Positions 43,311 to 50,440 of a DNA stretch of 64,000 bases are shown piece by piece. Below the pieces are notes generated by a model. The model was not told the origin of the DNA and did no database searches. It saw only the letters and a list, made by a program, of their open reading frames with translations. The translations under genes were made by a program, and so were the position numbers. The first letter of the stretch is position 1. Each line of letters opens with the position of its first letter. The stretch spans positions 1 through 64,000 of the forward strand of contig DATLXU010000074.1 of assembly GCA_035575515.1 (NCBI GenBank), read 5' to 3'. The stretch is from DATLXU01 sp035575515 (lineage in GTDB: Bacteria; Acidobacteriota; Blastocatellia; UBA7656).

Positions 43311-44653
43311 TTGGGTTCAATGAGGAGCCTTTAATAAAAGTCGGATTGGTTTCTGCCGCGAGTGAAGTGCGATTGACTCTCAAAGGTCGCTACATCGCAA
43401 CGAGCAGCGAAGCGATTGACGAGGGAGACTACGTCGCTTCAATCGAAGGCGGCGCGGTGATGCTCACTGGCGGGACGCGCATTAAATCAGGCTCGATTGC
43501 GCTTGCGCCCGAAGATTTCGATTTGTGCTCTATCGTTGTTCACAGCGTTACGATTGGGATTGATTTCCACTGGCAGCGGACTGAGTCGCAACGGTTTCAG
43601 GGCGCGATTAAACTCATCGCCACTCACCAAGGCATCACTGTAATCAATGAGCTTCCGCTTGAATCTTATCTCGTCAGCGTCATCTCATCCGAGATGAGCG
43701 CGTCGTGCCCTGCTGAATTGCTGCGCGCTCATGCGATTGTCTCTCGTAGCTGGCTGCTTGCTCAGTTGTGCGCTGCGAGGGGTGATAATTCAATGCTTCC
43801 CGATTCATCTGCTTCGAGCTATGAGTCGTCATATGAAATACTTCGCTGGTACAACCGCGAGAGCCATTTGGAATTCGACGTGTGCGCGGACGATCATTGC
43901 CAGCGGTATCAGGGAATATCGAAGGCGTTTTCTGATGAAGCTTTCAACGCCGTTCAGGCGACGCGCGGGAAAGTGATCGTCTACGGCCGGGAGATTTGCG
44001 ACGCGCGATATTCAAAGAGCTGCGGCGGGATGACCGAAGTTTATCGCGCCGCATGGGAAGACAAAGATGTGCCATATCTCGCTGCTGTCTATGATGGCGA
44101 GGGCGAATTGCACAAGGTTCAACTGCCTCTGACCGATGAAGAGAACGCGAGGGCGTGGATTGAGTCTTCGCCTGCGGCATTCTGCAACGCGGCGTCGCCC
44201 GCGCTTCTGGCGCGGATACTGCCGGACTTCGATCAGGAGACGCAGGATTTCTTTCGCTGGACGATTGAGTATACGCAGGACGAATTGAGAGAAATCCTGC
44301 TCAATAAGCTCAGTCTGGATTTTGGCCGCATCCTCGCGCTTGAGCCTTTGGAGCGCGGCGAGTCCGGGCGAATAATCAGATTAAAGATCACTGGCGAAAA
44401 AAGGAGCCTCCATATCGGCAAAGAGCTTGAGATACGACGCGCCCTGTCGCGCTCGCATCTTTACAGCTCGGCTTTTGTCGTTCACGCAGATGGCAGCCCA
44501 TATGCAACGCGGTTCAGGCTAAACGGAGCAGGATGGGGCCACGGCGTGGGGCTTTGCCAGATTGGCGCGGCTGTTATGGCTGACCGTGGCTACACGCACG
44601 AAGAGATACTGCGCCACTATTTTCGCGGCGTGTCGCTCAAGGCGCTCTATTGA
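43307..44653 (+). CDS. SpoIID/LytB-domain protein without a signal peptide
   Basis: The 448-aa protein has the SpoIID core. INELPLESYLVSVISSEMS followed by LLRAHAIVSRSWLLAQL near residue 115 is the conserved region with the catalytic glutamate. YSKSCGGMTEVYRAAW lies near 235, and GAGWGHGVGLCQIGAAVMAD near 410 is the closing motif. SpoIID is a lytic transglycosylase acting on peptide-free (denuded) glycan strands. Usually it is anchored outside the membrane; here no hydrophobic leader is present. The GTG at 43307 is chosen because AGGGGAGGG stands six bases before it and it overlaps the previous stop as GTGA. A TTG-type start at 43280 would add nine residues. It ends the four-gene operon. Confidence 0.87.
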   Translation: MIGFNEEPLIKVGLVSAASEVRLTLKGRYIATSSEAIDEGDYVASIEGGAVMLTGGTRIKSGSIALAPEDFDLCSIVVHSVTIGIDFHWQRTESQRFQGAIKLIATHQGITVINELPLESYLVSVISSEMSASCPAELLRAHAIVSRSWLLAQLCAARGDNSMLPDSSASSYESSYEILRWYNRESHLEFDVCADDHCQRYQGISKAFSDEAFNAVQATRGKVIVYGREICDARYSKSCGGMTEVYRAAWEDKDVPYLAAVYDGEGELHKVQLPLTDEENARAWIESSPAAFCNAASPALLARILPDFDQETQDFFRWTIEYTQDELREILLNKLSLDFGRILALEPLERGESGRIIRLKITGEKRSLHIGKELEIRRALSRSHLYSSAFVVHADGSPYATRFRLNGAGWGHGVGLCQIGAAVMADRGYTHEEILRHYFRGVSLKALY

Positions 44654-44723
44654 TTTGCCTCACTATCCAGGTTTGTTTTTTCGATGTTATACTTTTGCTC
44701 CAACTCACCAGTTGGAAACACTT

Positions 44724-46208
44724 ATGAGAGAGAAATACGAACCGGTCATCGGGCTTGAGATTCACGCGCAGCTCAAGACCGATTCAAAAATATTCTGCGG
44801 CTGCTCGACCGAGTTCGGCGCGGAGCCGAATGCAAACACCTGCCCTGTGTGCCTGGGCTTGCCTGGCGCACTGCCTGTGCTGAATCGTCGTGTTGTCGAG
44901 ATGGCCGCAAAAGCCTCGCTCGCGCTGAACCTGCGCATCAATCAAAAATCAATCTTTTCGCGCAAGAACTATTTTTATCCTGACCTGCCTAAGGGTTATC
45001 AAATTTCTCAATATGACCGCCCGTTCTCGGAACACGGCTGGGTCGAGATTCCGACTTCGGAGCGAGACGCTGCGGGCCATCCAGTTGAATGGCGAACGAA
45101 GCGGTTCCGCATCACACGCCTTCACCTCGAAGAAGACGCGGGCAAATCGCTTCACGAAGGCATGCGCGAATCTGCCACGAAGTCTTATGTTGATCTGAAC
45201 CGCAGCGGCGTGCCTCTTGCGGAGATTGTCTCCGAGCCTGATTTTCGTTCGTCGTGGGAAGCATACGATTACATGCAGCACCTTCGCCGCACGCTTCAAT
45301 ACATAGGCGTGTGCGACGGCAACATGGAAGAGGGCAGTCTGCGCTGCGACGCTAACGTGTCAGTACGATTGCGCGGCGAAGATAAGTTTGGCACAAAGGT
45401 TGAACTCAAAAACCTGAACTCGTTTCGCTTTTTGCAGAAGGCGCTCGAATATGAGATTGATCGTCAGATAGCAGCAATCGAAGCGGGTGAAAAGATTGTT
45501 CAGGAAACGAGGCTCTGGAACGAGCGCGAGGGCAAGACTTATTCAATGCGCTCGAAGGAAGAAGCGCACGACTATCGCTATTTCCCTGAGCCTGACCTGC
45601 CGCCGCTCATCGTAAGCGAAAAGATAATCGAATCCGTGAGCCGCGAGTTGCCTGAGCTTCCCGAAGCGAGGCGCGCAAGATTTATCGCTGATTACGGGCT
45701 TTCATTCGATGATGCTTCGCAGTTAATAGAGTCGCGCGCGATGGCCGATTACTTTGAAGGGACGGCCCGCGCAAGCCACAACGCAAAGGCTGCGGCGAAC
45801 TGGATATTGAACGAGCTTGTGCGCGAGTTGAAAAATTCCGACGCAGACATCTCTGCGTGTCCTGTTAGCGCAAGCGCGCTCGCTGAAATGATCAGGCTGA
45901 TTGATGCGGGCACAATAAGCGGCAAGATGGCCAAAGACGTGCTCGTCGAAATGTACCGCACAGGCAAGACGGCTGACGAGGTGGTCGGCGAGATGGGCGG
46001 CGCGCAGGTTTCAGACGAATCACAAATTCGCGCGATGGCTGAACAGGTCATCTCTTCAAGCCCAAAGCAACTGGAACAGTACCGCGCGGGAAAAACAGGG
46101 CTGATGGGCTATTTCGTCGGGCAGGTGATGAAGCTGAGCGGTGGGCGCGCGAACCCTCAGATCGTGAATAAGGTTTTGAAAGACGCGCTTGAAGGTGAGG
46201 GAAAGTGA
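44724..46208 (+). CDS. gatB: Asp-tRNA(Asn)/Glu-tRNA(Gln) amidotransferase subunit B
   Basis: GatB is the tRNA-binding/kinase subunit that helps convert misacylated Glu-tRNA(Gln) or Asp-tRNA(Asn). The 494-aa protein shows the start EPVIGLEIHAQLKTDSKIF, CPVCLGLPGALPVLN, FSRKNYFYPDLPKGYQISQY and GVPLAEIVSEPDFRS, plus the C-terminal GatB/YqeY domain ending in PQIVNKVLKDAL. The ATG at 44724 is the family start; the longer open frame from 44562 is an overlap with the SpoIID gene. gatA and gatC are not adjacent. It is followed by a cyclophilin gene in a GTGA overlap. Confidence 0.96.
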   Translation: MREKYEPVIGLEIHAQLKTDSKIFCGCSTEFGAEPNANTCPVCLGLPGALPVLNRRVVEMAAKASLALNLRINQKSIFSRKNYFYPDLPKGYQISQYDRPFSEHGWVEIPTSERDAAGHPVEWRTKRFRITRLHLEEDAGKSLHEGMRESATKSYVDLNRSGVPLAEIVSEPDFRSSWEAYDYMQHLRRTLQYIGVCDGNMEEGSLRCDANVSVRLRGEDKFGTKVELKNLNSFRFLQKALEYEIDRQIAAIEAGEKIVQETRLWNEREGKTYSMRSKEEAHDYRYFPEPDLPPLIVSEKIIESVSRELPELPEARRARFIADYGLSFDDASQLIESRAMADYFEGTARASHNAKAAANWILNELVRELKNSDADISACPVSASALAEMIRLIDAGTISGKMAKDVLVEMYRTGKTADEVVGEMGGAQVSDESQIRAMAEQVISSSPKQLEQYRAGKTGLMGYFVGQVMKLSGGRANPQIVNKVLKDALEGEGK

Positions 46209-46852
46209 GAAGTTTGAAGATTAAATCTGCGTTTTTGGCGCTGATGGTTTTGTTAATTTCGCCCGCGTTGATCTCATGCGGGAGTCGCGCCGACGACAAA
46301 GACGAGGTCGCGGTGATCGAGACGCTTTACGGGCCAATCGTGATCGAGTTTTATCCCGACTCCGCGCCGAAAAACGTCGCGCACTTCAAGGAGCTTGTGC
46401 GCGAGAATTTCTACGATGGAACGAGGTTCTTTCGCATAGCGACCGACGTGGATAAAAAGACTCCGCTCGCGCTACAGGGCGGCGACCCGAACACCATCAA
46501 TAACGCGCCGTCCACGTGGGGACAGGGGCAGCCTAATCAAAAGACTGTTGTGGGTGAGTTTACAACAAAGTACAAGCACGAGCGCGGGACGGTTTCAATG
46601 ATGCATGGTCAGAAGGATCCGAACAGCGCGACGAGCCAGTTCTTTATCTGCATTAAGTCAGCGCCGCAACTCGATGGGCAGTATTCAATCATCGGCCACG
46701 TAGTCGAGGGGCAGGGGATGAACGTTGTGGAATCAATTATGCGAAGAATGCCACAGATTCCGGCTGACATCGAAGCGGACAAAGACCCGCGTCTTGTCAA
46801 ACGCATATATCTCATCAAACGCGACGAGTTGAAAAATCTGGCTGCGCAATGA
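46205..46852 (+). CDS. Cyclophilin-type peptidyl-prolyl isomerase lipoprotein
   Basis: The 215-aa protein has a signal peptide ending in the lipobox LISC (Cys near residue 25), so it should be lipid-anchored in the periplasm. The mature part is a cyclophilin domain: ETLYGPIVIEFYPDSAPKNV, FYDGTRFFRI, LQGGDPNT, GTVSMMHGQKDPNSATSQFF (the MxxxQxxNSxxSQFF core) and QYSIIGHVVEGQGMNVV. It probably catalyses prolyl isomerisation during envelope protein folding. The GTG start overlaps the gatB stop. Function outside folding is not evident. Confidence 0.93.
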   Translation: MRSLKIKSAFLALMVLLISPALISCGSRADDKDEVAVIETLYGPIVIEFYPDSAPKNVAHFKELVRENFYDGTRFFRIATDVDKKTPLALQGGDPNTINNAPSTWGQGQPNQKTVVGEFTTKYKHERGTVSMMHGQKDPNSATSQFFICIKSAPQLDGQYSIIGHVVEGQGMNVVESIMRRMPQIPADIEADKDPRLVKRIYLIKRDELKNLAAQ

Positions 46853-46906
46853 AAGCTGGATGCTGGCTCCCGAATTAGTGAAGGAGGGGTTTCACTCATT
46901 AAATTA

Positions 46907-46935
46907 TTGACAAGCGTTTTAGATGGATGCAATCT
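46907..46935 (+). promoter_or_regulatory. Candidate promoter of the EutN pair
   Basis: A perfect -35 box TTGACA (46907-46912) is followed after 17 bases by CAATCT (46930-46935), a weak -10. The EutN start codon is about 36 bases further, with AAAGGAT as ribosome-binding site. Confidence 0.5.
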
Positions 46936-46970
46936 AGTAGCGCTTGTGATTGTGTTCCCATAAAGGATAT

Positions 46971-47276
46971 ATGCAACTGGCGCGCGTAGTCGGAACGGTT
47001 GTTGCGACTGTAAAGAACGAATCGCTTGAGGGGCGCAAGCTCTTAGTCATTCAGCCTCTCGACGGCGGCTTGAAAGACTCAGGCAAGCCTATGGTTGCGA
47101 TTGATGCTGTGGGCGCGGGCGCGGGCGAAATTGTCTTCTGGTGTCGCGGCAAGGAAGCCGCTTTTCCGTTCGAGCCTATTGAAGTTCCGACCGATTGCAC
47201 AATAGTCGGCATAGTTGATTCCGTATACCTCGATTCAAGATTCGGGTCGCGCGAGTCGGCAGGAAAACCTAAATGA
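46971..47276 (+). CDS. EutN/CcmL family microcompartment vertex protein, copy 1
   Basis: The 101-aa protein has the EutN/CcmL fold signature: MQLARVVGTVVATVKNESLEG at the start (first 20 residues), KLLVIQPLD, VAIDAVGAGAGEIVFWCRGKE and the closing TIVGIVDSVYL. Family members form pentamers that cap the vertices of bacterial microcompartments or carboxysomes. The ATG at 46971 has AAAGGAT upstream. It is followed by a second EutN gene in an ATGA overlap. No BMC-domain hexamer gene is in the window, so whether a shell exists depends on genes elsewhere. Confidence 0.9.
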   Translation: MQLARVVGTVVATVKNESLEGRKLLVIQPLDGGLKDSGKPMVAIDAVGAGAGEIVFWCRGKEAAFPFEPIEVPTDCTIVGIVDSVYLDSRFGSRESAGKPK

Positions 47277-47548
47277 TTCTGGCGCAGGTAGTCGGCAACA
47301 TCGTCGCCACTCAAAAGAACGAACGATACGAAGGCGGGCGGATACTGGTCGTGCGGCCAATTAATCCGAACGGCACTTTCGCGGGCGACGAGCTTCTCGC
47401 GCTCGATTCGGTTGACGCGGGCGTGGGAGATACGGTTGTTGTGGTTCGCGAAGGGTGGTCAGCTTCGACTTCGGCGACAGGGCGGCCCGGAGCCGCGATT
47501 GATTCTGCAATTGTTGGAGTCGTAGATACGATTGAATTCGAAGATTAG
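47273..47548 (+). CDS. EutN/CcmL family microcompartment vertex protein, copy 2
   Basis: The 91-aa protein repeats the family pattern: MILAQVVGNIVATQKNERYE, ILVVRPINPNG, ALDSVDAGVGDTVVVVREG and a final AIVGVVDTIEFED. Its ATG overlaps the stop of copy 1, so both should be made together and could form mixed pentamers. Copies 1 and 2 differ most in the loop after VVVREG, which is rich in Ser/Thr/Gly here. The cargo enzyme is not evident. Confidence 0.9.
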   Translation: MILAQVVGNIVATQKNERYEGGRILVVRPINPNGTFAGDELLALDSVDAGVGDTVVVVREGWSASTSATGRPGAAIDSAIVGVVDTIEFED

Positions 47549-47549
47549 C

Positions 47550-47984
47550 ATGAGAGAATCTGAGAAAGAGATTGCACAACGCGCGCTTCTTTCGGCGCTT
47601 GAATGCCTCCAGGCAATCACGACGTCTAGTGATGCGCCGCAATCACTCGACTATCGCTCGAACTCTGAAAATGTAAATAGCCGCGCGCGCGCTTCGACCG
47701 ATCTTTCAAATCCTGTAGTGGTAATAATGTTTGGACCTTTTAGTTTGCACAATACAGGTGAATCAGGCGATTGTGACTGCGCGGCTGGCGAAAGGGCTAA
47801 CAGCCAAGAAAAATTGAATTCATCAAAGGGCAAGCGACCTTTTGCAACACAAGCATTGCATCCAGTACTTGAGAAGTTCCCCATCGCTGAAAGCGACGCG
47901 AATGCTCCCTCACCGAAGACCTGTTTTATTGAAAGCGACCGCTTGTGCATCGGCTCCGGCGCGTGTGAGATGCGCGGATATTGA
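47550..47984 (+). CDS. Unrecognised protein encoded next to the EutN pair, Cys-rich C-terminus
   Basis: I do not recognise this 144-aa protein. It begins one base after the second EutN stop and reads in the same direction, so it is probably in the same operon. The first 25 residues (ESEKEIAQRALLSALECLQA) form a likely amphipathic helix. The middle is low-complexity and hydrophilic, apart from a hydrophobic PVVVIMFGPFSLHNT. The C-terminal end holds CFIESDRLCIGSGACEMRGY, with three cysteines, which might bind metal or a cofactor. The frame is open to a TTG at 47532. Short amphipathic helices target cargo to microcompartments, so a cargo or adaptor role is a hypothesis. Confidence 0.65.
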   Translation: MRESEKEIAQRALLSALECLQAITTSSDAPQSLDYRSNSENVNSRARASTDLSNPVVVIMFGPFSLHNTGESGDCDCAAGERANSQEKLNSSKGKRPFATQALHPVLEKFPIAESDANAPSPKTCFIESDRLCIGSGACEMRGY

Positions 47985-48023
47985 AGCGCACGCGGATTGT
48001 GGCAACCAAGTTTGAGGGGAAGC

Positions 48024-49571
48024 ATGGGCAATCATCCCATACTGACATACAAGAACGACAAGGGCGACATTCAAACGCTGATTCTCAACGGCGATGTCTT
48101 TCGAATAGGCCGCAACGAGGATAATGATCTTTCCCTGAATAACCCCTACGTTTCGCGACATCACGCCGAAATCATAGCTGACGATTCCGGTTACCAAATC
48201 CGCGATCTGGGCAGCACATCAGGCACTTTCCTCAATGGCGAAAGAATAGAGCAGCGTCAATTAAATGACGGCGATCAAATAAGGCTCGGCAGAGGACGCG
48301 GCCTTGATCTTGTCTTTCATACGAGTGTCGCACAACCCGGTTCGCCTGAAGGAGGCGAAGAATCGCTTTCAGGGCTGCGGCCAATTCGAATCGTCACGCC
48401 CGAAGATACGCGCTTCGTCAATACGTCAAAGCTGGCGCATCCGGCCAGTCTAACAGGGGAAACCGTCGACCGGCTTCGCGCTCTCTATGAGTTTTCGAGC
48501 GAGCTGCTCGCCGCGCATTCATTCGATGACCTGAGCCACAAGATGGCTGAGTTCATGCGCAGAACGCTGAAGGCGGAGCGGTGCGCTGTGCTATTGCACA
48601 ACGAAGAGAATGATTGTCTTGAAGTAGCAGCGACGGGCTGCCCCGGCACTAAGTTCACTCCGAGCCGCAGCATAACCACTCTTGCTTATAATGAGAACGT
48701 CGCTGTGCTCAGTTTCGACGCGCAGAGCGACGAGCGATTCCTGGCGGGCGATTCCATTCGATTCCAATCGGTGCGTTCGGTCATGTGCGCTCCGATTGGC
48801 TCAAAAACGCGGAAGTGGGGAGTCTGCTACGTTGATAATGTGAAGACCGAGCGAGCATTCAATGACGAATCGCTCGACTTTCTGGCGGCGCTCGCTCGAC
48901 AGGCGGGGCTTGCCATGGAGAATCTTTATCTCCTGGAAGAGCAGCGGCGCTCGCTCGAAAGCTTCATCCGCACACTCGCCGCCTCGCTCGACGCGCGCGA
49001 CGACAACACCGCGGGTCACTCGGCGCGCGTGGGCGCAATCTCGGCTGGCATAGCCCGCGAGATGGGCCTACCGGAAAGCGAGACTCGGATGATTTATTAC
49101 GCGGGGCTGTTGCATGATTATGGCAAGATTGGCGTGCGCGACGACGTGTTATTAAAGCCGTCGGAGCTTACGCCGGAAGAATATGAGCATGTGAAAGAGC
49201 ATCCTAATCACACGTTTCGTCTGCTTTCAAAGATACGATTCCCGGAAGACCTCGCCGCAATACCTTTCGTCGCCGCAGCGCATCACGAACGCTGGGACGG
49301 GTCGGGATACCCGGATGGGCTGAAGGGCGAAGAGATTCCAATCGGCAGCCGCATCGTCGCAGTGGCCGACGCTTACGACGCGCTCACGGAAGAGCGTTGC
49401 TACCACGAGCCTTGGTCTAAAGAGATGGCGCTTGAAGAATTAACAAAGCGCGCGGGCACGTACTTTGATCCAAGCGTGATCGAAGCATTCGCTCGTTACT
49501 TCGACCGAGAGATAGCGCCTCGCGACCGGCTGCTTCGGGAGCGCAAGACACTTCAGCAAGTGAAAGTTTGA
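48024..49571 (+). CDS. FHA-GAF-HD-GYP regulatory protein, putative c-di-GMP phosphodiesterase
   Basis: The 515-aa protein has an FHA domain (about 20-95: FRIGRNEDNDLSLNNPYVSRHH, split here at the conserved SRHH, and DLGSTSGTFLNG). A GAF domain follows (about 155-310: LKAERCAVLLHN, VRSVMCAPIGSK). An HD-GYP domain completes it (about 325-500), with HSARVGAISAGIA, the metal-binding GLLHDYGKIGV, AAHHERWDGSGYPDGL and VADAYDAL. All HD-GYP catalytic marks are present, so hydrolysis of c-di-GMP is likely. The FHA domain would read phospho-threonine signals, linking it to Ser/Thr kinases. The ATG at 48024 follows GAGGGGAAG; the longer frame from 47997 lacks this. Confidence 0.92.
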   Translation: MGNHPILTYKNDKGDIQTLILNGDVFRIGRNEDNDLSLNNPYVSRHHAEIIADDSGYQIRDLGSTSGTFLNGERIEQRQLNDGDQIRLGRGRGLDLVFHTSVAQPGSPEGGEESLSGLRPIRIVTPEDTRFVNTSKLAHPASLTGETVDRLRALYEFSSELLAAHSFDDLSHKMAEFMRRTLKAERCAVLLHNEENDCLEVAATGCPGTKFTPSRSITTLAYNENVAVLSFDAQSDERFLAGDSIRFQSVRSVMCAPIGSKTRKWGVCYVDNVKTERAFNDESLDFLAALARQAGLAMENLYLLEEQRRSLESFIRTLAASLDARDDNTAGHSARVGAISAGIAREMGLPESETRMIYYAGLLHDYGKIGVRDDVLLKPSELTPEEYEHVKEHPNHTFRLLSKIRFPEDLAAIPFVAAAHHERWDGSGYPDGLKGEEIPIGSRIVAVADAYDALTEERCYHEPWSKEMALEELTKRAGTYFDPSVIEAFARYFDREIAPRDRLLRERKTLQQVKV

Positions 49572-49703
49572 GTCCGGGAAGCGGAGAAACGTGGAATTAT
49601 AAAACAGGGCTTTCTCTAAAGCCGATTTCAGATGCATTTACTTTTGGAGTGCGCCGACTTGTCGGCGCTTTCATTTTGAGTCCAGACTTATTCGCAAATA
49701 GCT

Positions 49704-50276
49704 CTAGAACTCATCATCAGTTCTATTTGATGGTTTTCTCTCCAACTCGCTTGTCCTCATCTGAATGAGTGTCGAGATGATGCGCGACAAACCTTCAACC
49801 ACAGCAAGGCCAGAGCGGTCTTGGCGGTGAAAGACCGCATTGTGAATCTCATCGCCGCTGCGGTATTTGATGGTCAGGATGTAATCGTGCTGTTTGACGT
49901 CGGGCTGCTGCTTGCCGGGAATGGCGAGCGCGAGCGGCCCGAACGCAAACCACCACCATCGGGGGCGCACTCGTTCGCCTTCCACAACGGCGCTTGCATC
50001 AACAACTCTGGCTTCGATTATCGAACCAGCTTCGATCTTCTCCGAACGGCTGCCGGGCATCAGCTCCGTCACTTCAATTCCTTCAACGCTGATTGTAAGT
50101 CGCACTGGCGCGGGGTCTTTCAACCTTGCTATCCCGTCGAGGTATTCAATCTCAACGCTTGTCGGTTGAAACCAGTTGGGCGTCGCCTGCGAAATAATAG
50201 GCGCGCCGCACCAGATGCACCGTTTCGCTTCAAGGCTGTTTGCCCTGTTGCATTGCTGGCAATAAATAGGTGTCAT
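49704..50276 (-). CDS. Zinc-ribbon protein of unknown function
   Basis: The 190-aa protein starts with a double CxxC zinc ribbon: YCQQCNRANSLEAKRCIWCG. A beta-rich domain follows (EIEYLDGIARLKDPAPVRLT) with a tryptophan-rich hydrophobic hairpin RWWWFAFGPLALAIPG near residue 105, which may be a membrane-contact segment. HDYILTIKYRSGDEIHNAVF is typical of small beta-barrel/PH-like folds. I do not recognise the family. The start codon is immediately preceded by a heptameric repeat and has no Shine-Dalgarno sequence. Confidence 0.75.
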   Translation of the reverse strand: MTPIYCQQCNRANSLEAKRCIWCGAPIISQATPNWFQPTSVEIEYLDGIARLKDPAPVRLTISVEGIEVTELMPGSRSEKIEAGSIIEARVVDASAVVEGERVRPRWWWFAFGPLALAIPGKQQPDVKQHDYILTIKYRSGDEIHNAVFHRQDRSGLAVVEGLSRIISTLIQMRTSELERKPSNRTDDEF

Positions 50277-50440
50277 AAATCAGTAGGCAGCAGGCGGTAC
50301 GCAGCATGCAAACATTTGAAAGTGTGCCCCCTTTGTAAAAACCGAGTCCGCAGTTGTTCAAGAAAGACTGAAAAAGGTCCAAGGCTCATCGTTGTCGCTG
50401 AGTGCCTACTGCCTTCGGTCTTCTGCTTTCTGCGGGTTGT
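50277..50440. repeat. Heptameric inverted repeat between the zinc-ribbon and amidohydrolase genes
   Basis: The left arm (about 50279-50310) has CAGTAGG-CAGCAGG-CGGTACG-CAGCATG units. The right arm (about 50400-50436) has TGCCTAC-TGCCTTC-GGTCTTC-TGCTTTC-TGCGGG units. This is the same sequence version as at 457-607. The right arm contains the stop codon of the minus-strand amidohydrolase gene and encodes its last seven or so residues. The left arm ends at the start codon of the zinc-ribbon gene. Confidence 0.8.

Noticed and set aside
44562..44723. N-terminal extension of GatB
   Set aside because: The extra 54 residues overlap the SpoIID gene in another frame and do not match the family, which begins at the ATG at 44724.
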